Position numbers and translations under genes: made by a program
Source: Gammaproteobacteria bacterium
GTDB taxonomy: Bacteria > Pseudomonadota > Gammaproteobacteria > Steroidobacterales > Steroidobacteraceae
Direction: 5' to 3'
Length of the DNA: 64,000 nt
Assembly (NCBI GenBank): GCA_025359205.1
Contig: JANYHD010000018.1
Location: 54,490 to 118,489 of the forward strand
The notes under the pieces: model-generated
Told to the model about the DNA's origin: nothing
Databases searched by the model: none
Seen by the model: the letters and a program-made list of their open reading frames with translations, nothing else
Shown: piece after piece, positions 51,248-61,415 of the stretch
Position numbering within the stretch: position 1 is the stretch's first letter
Layout of the letters: each line of letters begins with the position of its first letter

Positions 51248-52808
51248 CGGGCAGGCTGACAATCAGCACACCGCTGTGCACGGCCGCGCCGCCGAAAGCC
51301 ACTGGCTGCACCGCAGTCGGCGCGGTGAAACTGTTGAAAGCATTCATCGCCGGCGCCGTCAGCACCCGACCCGACACGCCGTGGGGCTGCGCGCCCGCGA
51401 TCTTCACCGTGAGCGTCGCTGCGTGGCCTGGATCGAGATTGACGATTGCAAGGTGAATGACACCTGCGGCATCGCGGGCAGCTGATGCGTCCACCGAGGG
51501 AATGCTGTGGCCGTCGTGCAGGTATGGGGGCGCGTCCAGCTCCAGCGGCAGGAGCGTGGCGCCCTGGAAGGCCTGATACATGTCGTAGACATGGTACGTG
51601 GGCGTGAGCACGAGCTTGTCGCCCTGCGTCAACACCATGGCCTGCAGCACATTCACCATCTGGGCGATATTTGCCATGCGCACGCGCGCGGCGTGGCGGT
51701 GAAAGATATTCAGGTTGAGCGCGGCGGCGAGCGCGTCGCGCAGTGTGTTCTGCTGGTAGAGAAAGCCGGGATTCGAACCCGGTTCCACATCGTGCCAGAG
51801 GCCCCATTCATCGACGTCGAGGGCCACGCGCCGGGCCGGATCGTAGTGATCCATGATCGCTTCGTGCTTCGTCAGCAATTCGTCCATGCGCAGCGTGGCC
51901 GCCAGCGTCCTGATCCAGTCACCCTCCGTGAATTCCCTCGCCGATCCTTTGTGCAGCCAGTCACCGCCGGGCAGCGTGTAGTAATGGAGTGCCAGGGCAT
52001 CGTATGAGCCAGCTGCATTGGCCATCAGCACTTCCGTCCAGTGATAGTCGTCTGCATTCGGACCCACCGCCACCCGGTTGGCCGTCTGGCCCGCCGGCGG
52101 GCGAACGAAAGTCGAGTAATGCCGCAACATGTCGGCGTAATACTCCGGACGCATGTTGCCGCCGCAACCCCAGCTCTCGTTGCCCAGGCCAACGTAGTCA
52201 AGCTTCCAGGGCGCATCGTGGCCATTTTTCCGCCGCTCTTGTGCCAGGGTCGAGCGGCTCGGCGAGGTGATGTACTCCACCCAGTCGGCGAGCTCCTGCG
52301 GCGTGCCGGTGCCGAGATTCATCGTCACGTAGCTGCGCGCGCCGATCAGGCCGAGAAAATCGAAATACTCCTGCGTGCCAAAGGCGTTGTTCTCTTCGAC
52401 GCCGCCCCAGTTGGTGTTCACGCGTACCGGCCGCTCTGTTCGCGCACCGATACCCTGGCGCCAGTGATATTCGTCAGCGAAGCAGCCGCCCGGCCAGCGC
52501 ACCACTGGAACGTGAATGTGCCTCAGAGCCGCGATGACGTCGTTGCGAAAACCGCGCGTGTTCGCAATCGCCGAGTCCTCGCCAACCCAGATGCCCTCGT
52601 AGATGCCGCGTCCGAGGTGCTCGGAGAATTGGCCGTAGATCTCCGGTGCGATCGTCGGCCCGGTCTGGTCAGCATGCAACACGGCCTGGGCCGCGACCGG
52701 CGCCTGTGCTGCCGCCATGGCGTCGGCGGCCACCATCGTGCCGGAGCCCGCCAGCCAGATCGCTGCAGCAATACGCCCGACGACGCCCGCCCGATCGCTA
52801 GAGATCAC
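51216..52808 (-). CDS. GH51 alpha-L-arabinofuranosidase, exported
   Basis: A retaining arabinofuranosidase of about 530 residues: APEIYGQFSEHLGRGIYEGI, RWPGGCFADEYHW, acid/base E211 in GLGNESWGCGG and nucleophile E334 in DVDEWGLWHD, then the C-terminal beta-domain. A hydrophobic stretch (IAAAIWLAGSGTMVAADAMA) near the start suggests export. The start is placed at GTG 52808, which overlaps the preceding stop by 11 bp; an ATG at 52844 gives an odd Ser/Cys-rich lead. It is last in the receptor operon. It would remove arabinose from arabinosylated xyloglucan or arabinoxylan. Confidence 0.92.
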   Translation of the reverse strand: MISSDRAGVVGRIAAAIWLAGSGTMVAADAMAAAQAPVAAQAVLHADQTGPTIAPEIYGQFSEHLGRGIYEGIWVGEDSAIANTRGFRNDVIAALRHIHVPVVRWPGGCFADEYHWRQGIGARTERPVRVNTNWGGVEENNAFGTQEYFDFLGLIGARSYVTMNLGTGTPQELADWVEYITSPSRSTLAQERRKNGHDAPWKLDYVGLGNESWGCGGNMRPEYYADMLRHYSTFVRPPAGQTANRVAVGPNADDYHWTEVLMANAAGSYDALALHYYTLPGGDWLHKGSAREFTEGDWIRTLAATLRMDELLTKHEAIMDHYDPARRVALDVDEWGLWHDVEPGSNPGFLYQQNTLRDALAAALNLNIFHRHAARVRMANIAQMVNVLQAMVLTQGDKLVLTPTYHVYDMYQAFQGATLLPLELDAPPYLHDGHSIPSVDASAARDAAGVIHLAIVNLDPGHAATLTVKIAGAQPHGVSGRVLTAPAMNAFNSFTAPTAVQPVAFGGAAVHSGVLIVSLPAKSVVVLDLN

Positions 52809-53508
52809 GCGGCACCGGCACGACGAACTCGTACTGCTCTCCATTGAATTCGACCGCCAGCTTCAGCGTGCGCTCGTCCTTGCGCCCAAACCTGAGCTTC
52901 TCCGTCACAATCTGCGCACCCGCTGCAGCGCCAGGCACGATCGTCAGCGTCTGGAGGATCCCGGCCTTGAGCGCCGCAATCTGTTTCTGCGTGTCCGCGT
53001 CAAGGACCTTCGGAACGACATCGACACCGGTGCGTGAAGCGTACGAGATCGCGCCGTTGGTGCCGCTGTTGGCGCCGCCGTAATTGCCCTCCACGACGTT
53101 GCCGGCGCTGTCGCGCATCGCACTGTTGGTGTTGTGGCTGAAGCTGTCCGGCTGGTGCGCACTCATCATCGAATTGTTGAACGCGTCGGTCCGCCGGGCC
53201 ACGGTCAACTCCTTGATGAGCTGATCGACCCCCACCAGCGCTACTGGCTTGCCGGCGGCGGTCGTGACGTGGATCGCGGTGTCGCTGAGCGGAGCCGGCG
53301 CCGAGCCCCGATTGAAGGCTACCACGCGGATCAGCAGCCGGCCGTTTGCCAATGCCGGGTCGGGCACGATGCTGACGACGCCGTGGTCGTGTGTCGTCTT
53401 GAGCTCGCCGGCCACGATCGGCGCCGGATCGGCCCGCAGTATCGAGGCTACGGGCAGCGCCGCCGCGAGCAGCGCGAAAGTCAGGCCTGCCGGGATGTGT
53501 GCATTCAT
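52798..53508 (-). CDS. Unknown exported protein following three halogenase-like genes
   Basis: A 236-residue protein with a clear signal peptide ([20 protein letters not shown]). The mature part has [22 protein letters not shown], a run rich in Ser/Asn/His ([21 protein letters not shown]), a Gly/Asn-rich segment, and ends [20 protein letters not shown]. It looks like an all-beta secreted domain. I recognise no family. The ATG overlaps the stop of the third halogenase-like gene (ATGA), so expression is coupled. The larger open frame extending upstream to 54297 is a shadow of the halogenase gene. Confidence 0.82.
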   Translation of the reverse strand: MNAHIPAGLTFALLAAALPVASILRADPAPIVAGELKTTHDHGVVSIVPDPALANGRLLIRVVAFNRGSAPAPLSDTAIHVTTAAGKPVALVGVDQLIKELTVARRTDAFNNSMMSAHQPDSFSHNTNSAMRDSAGNVVEGNYGGANSGTNGAISYASRTGVDVVPKVLDADTQKQIAALKAGILQTLTIVPGAAAGAQIVTEKLRFGRKDERTLKLAVEFNGEQYEFVVPVPRDL

Positions 53509-55013
53509 GTGACCGCCTTGCAGTACGTGGAGATGAATTGTTCGTGCCTGGGCATCGCCTCGGCCGCCTGGCGGATCGCCAGGCGCATCGCCGCGAGATG
53601 CCGTCGTATCGTCGCTTCGGGCAGCACGTCGACGAGCGGATCGCAGGCCTGCGGCTCGATGCCCTGCCCCAGCAGGACGGCAAGCCAGCTCGCATCCTGG
53701 AAGAGTTCGTTGCCGAGCGTGATGAGCCGCCCATCGGCGCGAAAATGCGCCATCTTGTTCGCCAGCGTGTCGGGAATCGGCATCGTGCGACAGTAATCCC
53801 ACAACGGCTCGCCCGCGCGGCCGTTGGCGTGGTAATGCAGGATCAGGAAATCGCGGATGCGCTCGAACTCGAGATGCGCCTGGCGGTTGTACTCCGCCGT
53901 GACCAGCGGGTTGAAGTTCCGGTCCGGGAACAGGCGCAGGAGCTTGGTGATGCCGGCCTGGATCAGATGGATGCTGGTCGACTCGAGCGGTTCCATGAAG
54001 CCGCTGGCCAATCCCAGCGCAAGGCAATTGCGGTTCCAGAACTGGAGCCGCCGGCCGGTCGTGAACTTCAGCGGTCGCGGCTCCGTCAGCGCCTCGCCGT
54101 CGAGGTTGGCGAGCAGCACCGCAGTCGCTTCGTCGTCGCTGATGTGCTGGCTCGAATACACGTAGCCGTTGCCGATGCGGTGCTGCAGTGGAATGCGCCA
54201 CTGCCAACCACCCGCTCGCGCGATCGAGCGGGTATACGGCGTGAGCTCGCCGGCGCTGGCGCAGGGCACGGCCACGGCGCGATCGCAGGGCAGCCAATGC
54301 GTCCAGTCCTCGTAGCCCGTGTGCAGCGCCTGCTCGATCAGCAGGCCACGGAAGCCCGAGCAGTCGATGAACAGGTCGCCCGCCACCGCCTCGCCGCCCT
54401 CGAGCACCACAGACTCGATGAAGCCATCGGTGCCCCTCAGGCGCACATCGACAATGCGCCGGTCGAGACGCCGCACGCCACGCTGCTCGGCGTATTCGCG
54501 CAGGAATTTCGCATACAGCGCCGCATCGAAATGAAAGGCGTAGGAAAACGTCGACAGCACCGAACGCGGATCGGCCAGCGGCCGCGTGTAACGCCCCAGC
54601 TTCGCCGCCACGGTGGGCAGGGAATATTCCGCGAGCGGCGTCGGGTCACCCAGTTGCCGGAGCCTGAGCCAGAACTGGTGGAATTCGCTGGCCTCGATGG
54701 GTGAACCGAAACTGCCGAAAGGGTGGAAATAGCGGTGGCCCGGGCGCGTCCAGCCGTCAAACTCGATGCCGAGCTTGAAGCTGGCCTGGGTCCGGCGCAT
54801 GAACTCGCTCTCGTCAATGCCGAGCAGCTGGTTGAACAGCAGCAGGATCGGGATCGTGGCCTCACCCACTCCGACGATGCCAATGTCCGCCGATTCGATC
54901 AGCGTGATGTCGCAGTAGTTGCCCTTGAGCACCCGCGCCAGCGCCGCCGCCGCCATCCAGCCGGCGGTGCCGCCGCCGACGATGACTATGCGCTGCACTC
55001 GTGCGTCAGCCAT
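53505..55013 (-). CDS. Tryptophan halogenase-like flavoprotein, copy D
   Basis: A 502-residue family member with [18 protein letters not shown] at the N-terminus, the catalytic-lysine motif SFKLGIEF (K80), WQWRIPL, and [12 protein letters not shown] (E344). It is the third of three adjacent copies and overlaps the second copy by 8 bp. The FAD site, lysine and glutamate are intact, so it is not an obvious decay product. What it acts on is unknown. In this locus a substrate linked to the receptor or its glycan is more likely than tryptophan. Confidence 0.9.
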   Translation of the reverse strand: MADARVQRIVIVGGGTAGWMAAAALARVLKGNYCDITLIESADIGIVGVGEATIPILLLFNQLLGIDESEFMRRTQASFKLGIEFDGWTRPGHRYFHPFGSFGSPIEASEFHQFWLRLRQLGDPTPLAEYSLPTVAAKLGRYTRPLADPRSVLSTFSYAFHFDAALYAKFLREYAEQRGVRRLDRRIVDVRLRGTDGFIESVVLEGGEAVAGDLFIDCSGFRGLLIEQALHTGYEDWTHWLPCDRAVAVPCASAGELTPYTRSIARAGGWQWRIPLQHRIGNGYVYSSQHISDDEATAVLLANLDGEALTEPRPLKFTTGRRLQFWNRNCLALGLASGFMEPLESTSIHLIQAGITKLLRLFPDRNFNPLVTAEYNRQAHLEFERIRDFLILHYHANGRAGEPLWDYCRTMPIPDTLANKMAHFRADGRLITLGNELFQDASWLAVLLGQGIEPQACDPLVDVLPEATIRRHLAAMRLAIRQAAEAMPRHEQFISTYCKAVT

Positions 55014-56535
55014 GCGGCACCGCGCGGCAATGGCGGTCGATGAACTGCCGCTGCGTGGGCATGGATTCCGCGGCAGCGATCAGCAGCAGCCGTATTGCCT
55101 CGAGTCTCTTGGCAACCTCCGCCGGATCGCGCGCGTCGGCCAGCGGGTCATGGCGCTGCGGCCAGACGAGCTGGCCGATATAGATTGCGAGCCAGTTCGC
55201 GTCCTGAAACAACTCGTAGCCGTCGGAGACGAAACGCCCGTAGTGCCGGAAATGTTTCTCTTTGTACTCGAGCGTCTCCGGAATCTTCATCGCGGCGCAA
55301 TAACGCCACAGCGGCGTGTCGTCCCGTTCGGTCGCGTGGTAGTGCAGGATCAGGAAATCACGGATGCGCTCAAATTCGAGGCGGGTACGCAGGTTGTACT
55401 CGGCGATGACCAGAGGATCGAAATCCCGATCGGGGAACAGCGTCAGCAACTTGGTGATACCAGTCTGGATGAGGTGAATGCTGGTCGACTCAAGCGGTTC
55501 CATGAAGCCCGCGGCAAGTCCCAGCGCCACGCAATTGCGGTTCCAGAATTCCTTGCGCCGGCCGGTCGTGAACCGCAAGGGCCGCGGCTCGGCCAGTGCG
55601 GCGCCCTCGAGATTCGCCAGCAGCACCGCCGCAGCCTCGTCATCGCTGAGGTAGCGGCTGCAGTAGACGTAGCCATTGCCAGTGCGATGCTGCAGCGGAA
55701 TGCGCCACTGCCAACCCGCTTCACGCGCGGTCGAGCGCGTGTAGGGACTGAGGTCCCCATTGCTCGCGCAGGGCACGGCCATGGCCCGATCGCAGGGCAG
55801 CCAGTGACTCCAGTCCTCGTAGCCGGTCCCCAGCGCCTGCTCGATGAGCAGGCCGCGAAATCCCGAGCAGTCGATGTAGAGGTCTCCGGCGAGCCGCCGA
55901 TCGCCTTCCAGCACGACGCAGTCGATGAACCCGTCTTCCGCGCGCAATTTGACGTCTACGACCTTGCCCTCGGTGCGGCGTACTCCACGCGCCTCGGCAA
56001 AGGCACGCAGGTAAGCCGCATACCGCGAGGCATCGAAATGGTAGGCGTAGGCATAGGTAGACAGCGCCGAGCGCGGATCAGTCTTCGGATGATCAAAGCG
56101 GCCGCGGCTGGCCGCTGCCCAGGCCATCGAATACTCATCCAGGCTGGTCGTGTCGCCGAGGTGGCGCGCGCGCAGCCAGTGCTGATGGATCGGCACCATG
56201 TCGAAATCCGTGGCGTAACGGCCAAACGGATGAAAGTAGCGGTGGCCGCGCCGCGCCCAGTCGACGAACTGGATGCCCAGCTTGTAGGTACCCTGGGTCT
56301 GGCGCAGGAAGTCGAATTCATCGATACCCAGTGCGGCGTTGAAACCGCCGAGCGGCGGAATCGTGGCCTCACCCACGCCGATGATGCCGATCTCATCCGA
56401 CTCCACCAGTTCGATTTCACAGTGGCTGCCGTGCAGGGCCTTGGCCAGCGCGGCGGCCGCCATCCAGCCGGCGGTGCCGCCACCGACGATGACGATGCGC
56501 CGCAGATTGCGCGCCATCGTGCCTTCAGGCGTCAT
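55006..56535 (-). CDS. Tryptophan halogenase-like flavoprotein, copy C
   Basis: A 509-residue member of the same family: [28 protein letters not shown] (K85), WQWRIPL and [12 protein letters not shown] (E349). The ATG at 56535 overlaps the preceding stop as ATGA; a second ATG at 56517 is nearer the FAD motif. The long open frame extending to 56856 is shadow of copy B. It is the middle of three consecutive copies that differ in sequence enough to be old duplicates rather than a recent tandem repeat. Confidence 0.9.
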   Translation of the reverse strand: MTPEGTMARNLRRIVIVGGGTAGWMAAAALAKALHGSHCEIELVESDEIGIIGVGEATIPPLGGFNAALGIDEFDFLRQTQGTYKLGIQFVDWARRGHRYFHPFGRYATDFDMVPIHQHWLRARHLGDTTSLDEYSMAWAAASRGRFDHPKTDPRSALSTYAYAYHFDASRYAAYLRAFAEARGVRRTEGKVVDVKLRAEDGFIDCVVLEGDRRLAGDLYIDCSGFRGLLIEQALGTGYEDWSHWLPCDRAMAVPCASNGDLSPYTRSTAREAGWQWRIPLQHRTGNGYVYCSRYLSDDEAAAVLLANLEGAALAEPRPLRFTTGRRKEFWNRNCVALGLAAGFMEPLESTSIHLIQTGITKLLTLFPDRDFDPLVIAEYNLRTRLEFERIRDFLILHYHATERDDTPLWRYCAAMKIPETLEYKEKHFRHYGRFVSDGYELFQDANWLAIYIGQLVWPQRHDPLADARDPAEVAKRLEAIRLLLIAAAESMPTQRQFIDRHCRAVPHG

Positions 56536-58055
56536 GACGTCACGCCCGGCGCCGCCGCCATCGCCGGGGCGCGACAGTGGCGGGCGATGAACTCGGCGTG
56601 CCGGGGCATCGCCTCGGCCAAAGCGCGGATCGCCTGTCGGCGCTGGCGCATGCCGGCGCGCAACTGCTCCGTGCCGATGCCATCGATGATCGGGTCGTAG
56701 CGCCTGGGCACGACGCCCTGCCCCAGGAAGATCGACACCCAGCTCGGCTCCTGGTAGGACTCTTCGGACAACAGCGGCACGCGACCGCTGCTGCGCCACA
56801 CTTCGAGCTTGTGCCTGAGCGTGTCGGGCAAGGTCATCGCGCGGCAGTATTGCCACAGCGGTGCATCATCGCGCGCATTGGCGTGGTAGTGCAGGATCAG
56901 GAAATCGCGGATGCGCTCGAACTCGGCGCTGCCGACGCGGTTGTATTCCGCGGCGATCACCGGGTCGAAGGAGCGGTCCGGAAACATCTCGATCAGGCGC
57001 GCGATCGCGGTCTGGATGAGCTGGATGCTGGTGGATTCGAGCGGCTCCATGAAGCCGCCAGCGAGCCCGATGGCGATGCAGTTGCGGTTCCAGAACTGGC
57101 GCCGGCGCCCGGTGGTGAAGCGCAGCAGGCGCGGTGCGGCAAGGGCACTGCCGTCGAGATTCGCAAGCAAGGTGTTCGCCGCCTCGTCGTCGCTCAGGTA
57201 CTGGCTGCAATAGACGTAGCCATTGCCGATGCGGTGCTGCAGCGGGATGCGCCATTGCCAGCCGGCCGAGCGCGCCGTCGAGACGGTATAGGGCGTCGGT
57301 TCGCCTGAGGATTCGCAGGGTACCGCCGCGGCGCGATCGCAGGGCAGCCAGCGACTCCAGTCCTCGTAGCCGGTATGGAGCGCCTGTTCGATGAGCAGGC
57401 CGCGAAAGCCGCTGCAATCAATGAACAGGTCGCCGGATACGCGCTCGCCACTGTCCAACACCAGTGTCTCAATGAATCCATCGCCCGCACGCAGTTCGAC
57501 ATCCTGCACCTTCGCTTCCGTGCGCCGGACTCCACGCTGCGTGGCGAATCCGCGTAGGTATTGCGCATAAAGGCTGGCATCGAAGTGGTAGGCGTGCTTG
57601 TAGGCCGGTGACTGCGCGCCGGGAGGCGCGAAGCGGCCGAGCTTGCCGGCCACATAGGGCAAAGAATAGTCAGCGAGAGGCGTCGTGTCGCCCAGGGCTC
57701 GGAGCTTGAGCCAGTGATGGTGCGGAGAGATTCCCTCGATGGGGGCGCCAAAATCGCCGAAGAAATGGAAGTGCGTGTGCCCTAGGGCGGCCCAATCGCG
57801 AAATTCAATGCCGAGCTTGTAGGTGCCCTGGGTTTGCCGGAGAAACTCGTACTCATTAATGCCGAGTACGCCGTTGAAGACCTGCATCAGCGGGACCGTG
57901 GCCTCGCCGACACCAATGATGCCGATCTCATCCGATTCGATCAGCCGGATCGAGACCGCCGGCGAGCGCAGAAAACGCGACAGCAGTGCGGCGGTCATCC
58001 AGCCCGCCGTACCGCCGCCCACGATGACTATGGTTTCGATCCGCCCAGGGGACAT
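56532..58055 (-). CDS. Tryptophan halogenase-like flavoprotein, copy B
   Basis: A 507-residue member: [26 protein letters not shown] (K80), WQWRIPL and [12 protein letters not shown] (E340; note Gln where the others have His). It is the first gene after the receptor, separated by 102 bp that hold a GC-rich stem-loop. The ATG at 58055 ([15 protein letters not shown]) was chosen because the family begins just before the FAD loop; the upstream 24 codons are unlike any member. It is translationally coupled to copy C. Confidence 0.9.
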   Translation of the reverse strand: MSPGRIETIVIVGGGTAGWMTAALLSRFLRSPAVSIRLIESDEIGIIGVGEATVPLMQVFNGVLGINEYEFLRQTQGTYKLGIEFRDWAALGHTHFHFFGDFGAPIEGISPHHHWLKLRALGDTTPLADYSLPYVAGKLGRFAPPGAQSPAYKHAYHFDASLYAQYLRGFATQRGVRRTEAKVQDVELRAGDGFIETLVLDSGERVSGDLFIDCSGFRGLLIEQALHTGYEDWSRWLPCDRAAAVPCESSGEPTPYTVSTARSAGWQWRIPLQHRIGNGYVYCSQYLSDDEAANTLLANLDGSALAAPRLLRFTTGRRRQFWNRNCIAIGLAGGFMEPLESTSIQLIQTAIARLIEMFPDRSFDPVIAAEYNRVGSAEFERIRDFLILHYHANARDDAPLWQYCRAMTLPDTLRHKLEVWRSSGRVPLLSEESYQEPSWVSIFLGQGVVPRRYDPIIDGIGTEQLRAGMRQRRQAIRALAEAMPRHAEFIARHCRAPAMAAAPGVTS

Positions 58056-58111
58056 GTGTAACCCGTCCGCCCGTGCACCGGGCCCCGCAGCTGCAGACCC
58101 TACCCCAGGAC

Positions 58112-58140
58112 GGGCCCCGCCGGCCATCCGGTCGGGGCCC
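58112..58140 (-). promoter_or_regulatory. Intercistronic GC-rich stem-loop between receptor and first halogenase-like gene
   Basis: GGGCCCCG (58112-58119) pairs with CGGGGCCC (58133-58140), and an inner CCGG/CCGG pair extends the stem around a CCAT loop with one bulged base. No T-run follows. A smaller hairpin, GGATC/GATCC, lies at 58146-58158 by the receptor stop. The position matches the hairpin at 5202-5229 in the first receptor operon. Confidence 0.5.
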
Positions 58141-58157
58141 TGCCGGGATCTCCGATC

Positions 58158-61124
58158 CTAGAAACTGACGCGGACGGCGGCGGCAATCCTCCGGTCCGTG
58201 TCAGTCCAGCTGTAGCGCGGTGCCAGGTCCGCACCGCCCACGTCGAGGAAGGTGCGGCTGTTGAGCAGGTTGGTGCCCTGCAATCCGACTTTGACGTACT
58301 CATTGATGGTGTAGAACACCGAGCCGTCAAGCTGTCCGTAGTTCTCCGACCACACCGGTCGCTGGATGTTCGCCGCTGAGGTGGTCAGCAGGTAGCGACT
58401 GCGCCAGTTGTACGCCAGGCGGCCCGAGAAGCCGTACTTTTCATACAGCAACCCGAAGTTGTAGCTCGTCTTCGACATGCCTTCCAGCGGCAGTGACGAA
58501 TCCGCCGCGCCGGTGAGCTGCGGACCTTCCAGGATATTGACTGCCGTGTTACGCCCACCGTTGCTGTTCACATAGGTGAAATTGGCGCTCACACCCAGGC
58601 CCCCGAAAGCACCCGGCAGCGACTCGTAGAACTGTTGGTAACCCAATTCGAGGCCCTCGATCGTACCGTGGGCGCCGTTCATATTGCGCGTCACGTCGAA
58701 AGCCAGCGTCTGTCCGTTCGAGGTGTAGGTCTCGGGGGCGTCGCCCGCGAAAATGTAGTCCCGCACGTCCTTGTAGAATTGAGCGAATGTCAGACTGCCG
58801 GTAGGTGCGAAGTACCACTCGAGGCTGGTGTCAAACTGCGTGGACCGTGTCGGCTTGAGCTTCACATTGCCGCCGCTGCCGGTATTGCCTGTGGTCGGTT
58901 GAAAAGTTACGCCGTCGTATCCGAAGCCCAGCGACGTGTCGGACTGCATCTGGCTGAAATTCGGCCGCACGATGGCCTTCGACACTGCGAAGCGCCACTG
59001 CAGGTCGTCCCTGAACTTGAAGCGCACGTTCAGGCTCGGCAGTACATCCGTGTACTCATTGGTCACGGTGGAGCCCTGCATGTTGGCGCCCTGTGCAAAG
59101 GTGTAGGCCGCGTCATAAGCCGCACAACCACCCGCGGGCGCCGCCGCGGCGCAATTCGCCGGCGTGCCACCATTGAGCGTGCCGATGCGCAGCAGGTTGC
59201 CTCCGTCCACTTGTGTGCGCACCACGCGCACACCGATATTGCCGTCCATCGGACCGAGGCCCGTGTCGTGCCCGAAGCGCAGCAGCATGTAGGCCGCCTG
59301 CGTCTTCTCGTGCTGGTCGTTGACGCCGCCGTTGATGTTGTCAGCGCCCGGTTTTGCCTGCGTGAAATCGGTGCTCAGCGGCGTCCAGCCCCAGCCCGAG
59401 GTTTCCGTGGCGTGGAGAATGCTGTAGGCATAGGCCGTGCCGTGGCTGACCAGGCTGTCGGAGCCGAACCAACCAATTCCCGGCACACCCACGCTGCCGC
59501 GGAAGAAATTGTTGTAGGTAAACAGCGAGGCCGCACTGGCTGGCGTGACACCCTGGTCCAGATAGACCGGCGCACCGCCGCCATTGCCCCAGAACTGGTT
59601 GCTCAGCAGGCTCCAGTTCCAGCCCGTCTCGCGGGTGATGGCCTCTTTCTGCGTAGCGCGCACGCCAAAACGCAGCGAGCGCAGCCACGGATTATTGTCG
59701 AAGCTGTACTCCGCGTCGGCGCGCTGCGCCCATGAATTCGCGTCGTTCTTCTCCAGGTGGTCCATCGCCGCGGCCCACCAGTAGTCCGACTCATTGGCCG
59801 TGCTGTTGGGCGTCTGGTTGAACTGCATGTAGGGCGTATCACCGCCTAAATTGAAGGCCAGCGTGCCTGGCTGGCTGAGCTGCGTGAACGAGGTGAGACT
59901 CAGCACGTTGGTGTGCGACTTGACGTACTGTACGTCGCCGCTGAAGGCCCACTTGTCGTTGGGCGTGTACTTCGCGTTCAGCGAGAAATCGTTGGTCCAC
60001 TTGTGCGACTCGCCATAGCGCGTGTCGGTGCCGAGCAGCGCGTTTTGCATGGTGCCCGACGTGAGCACGCCGTTGCCATCGAACTTGTAGCTGCTGTTCA
60101 GGTTTTCGAGTCCGCCGCCGGGGCCATCACCCAGCGTGTGCTCGATGTCATGCGGATCAGCCTGCGCCATCATGGTCTGCAGAGTGAACACCGTGCGCTC
60201 ATTCGGTGCCCACTGCAGCGCGCCGGCAAATGACGCGCGCCGCTGCTGCCAGTCGATGCGGCGCCAACCGTAGGAGTTCGGCATGTATACCGTGGAGCCT
60301 TGGGCCACTCCGGTCGCGGCCGCATCACCCGCCGAGATCGTATGCGGTTCGTAACGGCCCGTCTGGATGCTGTCCGTACGGTTGCCGATGTTGCCGACGC
60401 TGACCGACGCCAGGGCGCCGAAACGTCCTGACCCCAGCGCCCACTGGTTGCTGTACAGGGCATTGCCCGAGATGAAGCCCCGCTCGCGCAGATCAGCGTA
60501 GTTGTAGTCCGCCGAGAACGCAGTGAGCCGCCGGTTCTGGTCGAAAGGCAGGCGCGTGCGCAGGTTGACGATACCGCCCACGCCGCCCTCGACGAGTTCG
60601 GCAGACGGATTCTTGTACACATCGACGCCGGCCAGCAGGTCAGCCGATACGTCTTCGAAACTCAGGTTGCGGCCGTTGTTGGCCGAGAACACATCGCGCC
60701 CGTTGAGTTCGCTGCGTACCCAGGACAGGCCGCGTACGAATACACCGCCGCCTTCAGAGGCGAGGCGCGCCGGGTCGCGGTTCTCGTTGGTCCGCTGCAG
60801 AGTGATGCCGGGTATGCGTTGCAGCGCCTCGGAAACGCTCCGGTCAGGCAGCGCGCCGATGTCCTGCGCTGTCACCGAATCGACTTCCTGCTCGGCGTTC
60901 TTCTTGATGGCCTGCGCGCTCTGCAGGCTCTTCTTCAGGCCGGTGATGATGACCTCTTCGAGGGTCGAATCCTTCTTCGCAGCGTCCGCCGCGAACAACT
61001 GCCCGGAGAAGGCTATTGTGCTGGCGGCCACAATGGTCGCGCCGGCACGGACGAATCCGCCGCTCGAACGTTCATGCCGAAGACGCCGCGATTGCCGCTT
61101 ACTGCGTTTTGCCACGATGCTCAT
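58158..61124 (-). CDS. TonB-dependent outer-membrane receptor of the xyloglucan/arabinose regulon
   Basis: A 988-residue receptor with a basic, long signal peptide (ending GQLFA, about residue 45), TonB box TLEEVIITG, plug (about 70-205: TAQDIGALPDRSVSEALQ, IPGITLQR, FVRGLSWVRSELNGRDVF, EGGVGGIVNLRTRLPFD) and a beta-barrel ending in AAVRVSF with the terminal Phe typical of outer-membrane proteins. It leads the operon with three halogenase-like genes, an unknown exported protein and GH51. It shares plug motifs with the receptor at 5255-8365 but not its plug insertion. It probably imports xylogluco- or arabino-oligosaccharides. Confidence 0.93.
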   Translation of the reverse strand: MSIVAKRSKRQSRRLRHERSSGGFVRAGATIVAASTIAFSGQLFAADAAKKDSTLEEVIITGLKKSLQSAQAIKKNAEQEVDSVTAQDIGALPDRSVSEALQRIPGITLQRTNENRDPARLASEGGGVFVRGLSWVRSELNGRDVFSANNGRNLSFEDVSADLLAGVDVYKNPSAELVEGGVGGIVNLRTRLPFDQNRRLTAFSADYNYADLRERGFISGNALYSNQWALGSGRFGALASVSVGNIGNRTDSIQTGRYEPHTISAGDAAATGVAQGSTVYMPNSYGWRRIDWQQRRASFAGALQWAPNERTVFTLQTMMAQADPHDIEHTLGDGPGGGLENLNSSYKFDGNGVLTSGTMQNALLGTDTRYGESHKWTNDFSLNAKYTPNDKWAFSGDVQYVKSHTNVLSLTSFTQLSQPGTLAFNLGGDTPYMQFNQTPNSTANESDYWWAAAMDHLEKNDANSWAQRADAEYSFDNNPWLRSLRFGVRATQKEAITRETGWNWSLLSNQFWGNGGGAPVYLDQGVTPASAASLFTYNNFFRGSVGVPGIGWFGSDSLVSHGTAYAYSILHATETSGWGWTPLSTDFTQAKPGADNINGGVNDQHEKTQAAYMLLRFGHDTGLGPMDGNIGVRVVRTQVDGGNLLRIGTLNGGTPANCAAAAPAGGCAAYDAAYTFAQGANMQGSTVTNEYTDVLPSLNVRFKFRDDLQWRFAVSKAIVRPNFSQMQSDTSLGFGYDGVTFQPTTGNTGSGGNVKLKPTRSTQFDTSLEWYFAPTGSLTFAQFYKDVRDYIFAGDAPETYTSNGQTLAFDVTRNMNGAHGTIEGLELGYQQFYESLPGAFGGLGVSANFTYVNSNGGRNTAVNILEGPQLTGAADSSLPLEGMSKTSYNFGLLYEKYGFSGRLAYNWRSRYLLTTSAANIQRPVWSENYGQLDGSVFYTINEYVKVGLQGTNLLNSRTFLDVGGADLAPRYSWTDTDRRIAAAVRVSF

Positions 61125-61224
61125 CCCCCGTATTTATTTGCCACGCCGAATGCTCAGTGTTACCGCAACCAACTGTCCGCGTGCTTCCGCGAGTTTCGCG
61201 GCCTGCCGCCATCACCAAGAACAC

Positions 61225-61253
61225 TGATTAGCCCCCTGTGGTGAGCGCTTCAA
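61225..61253 (-). promoter_or_regulatory. Candidate promoter of the receptor-halogenase operon
   Basis: On the minus strand TTGAAG (61253-61248) and TAATCA (61230-61225) are 17 bp apart, a fair -35 with a weak -10. The operator lies immediately upstream of the -35. The leader to the receptor ATG would be about 95 bases. Confidence 0.35.
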
Positions 61254-61255
61254 AA

Positions 61256-61269
61256 TGATAGCGCTACCA
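61256..61269. promoter_or_regulatory. LacI-type operator of the receptor operon
   Basis: TGATAGCGCTACCA differs by one base from TGGTAGCGCTACCA, which I recall as the xyl-box of the Xanthomonas xylan system. It belongs to the same family as the sites at 30072, 36217, 48043 and 61380. It is 132 bp upstream of the receptor ATG. Confidence 0.7.
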
Positions 61270-61379
61270 TCGTTGCCGCTGAGTCTAGACCAACCCGGGC
61301 TGCCAGTACAAGTCCTGCGCTGTCATGGTGTGTCCCTGGGACGCCGTTGCCCGCCGAATTGGCATCAACCCAAGATTAA

Positions 61380-61393
61380 TGGTAGCGTTACCA
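61380..61393. promoter_or_regulatory. LacI-type operator of the pentose operon
   Basis: TGGTAGCGTTACCA, a dyad with central CG, ends 22 bp before the ATG of the keto-deoxy-pentonate dehydratase gene. It is the rightward member of the operator pair in this gap. Confidence 0.72.
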
Positions 61394-61415
61394 AATAATA
61401 ATCCGGGGGACGGGG

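Larger units (their letters stand above)
61125..61415. other. Divergent intergenic region with two operators
   Basis: A 291-bp gap between the receptor operon (leftward) and the pentose catabolic operon (rightward). It contains one operator for each side (61256-61269 and 61380-61393) and a candidate leftward promoter at 61225-61253. No open frame here looks coding. Confidence 0.7.

Noticed and set aside
53509..54297. Possible long N-terminal extension of the unknown exported protein
   Set aside because: The extra 263 codons lie in a shifted frame of halogenase-like copy D, while ATG 53508 starts a normal signal peptide and overlaps the stop.
53505..58055. A tryptophan-derived natural product cluster
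   Set aside because: No flavin reductase, NRPS, PKS or other tailoring enzyme is present; all neighbours concern glycans.
55006..58055. Recent tandem duplication of halogenase-like genes
   Set aside because: The copies differ throughout in residues and spacing, so an old duplication is more likely; not listed as a repeat.
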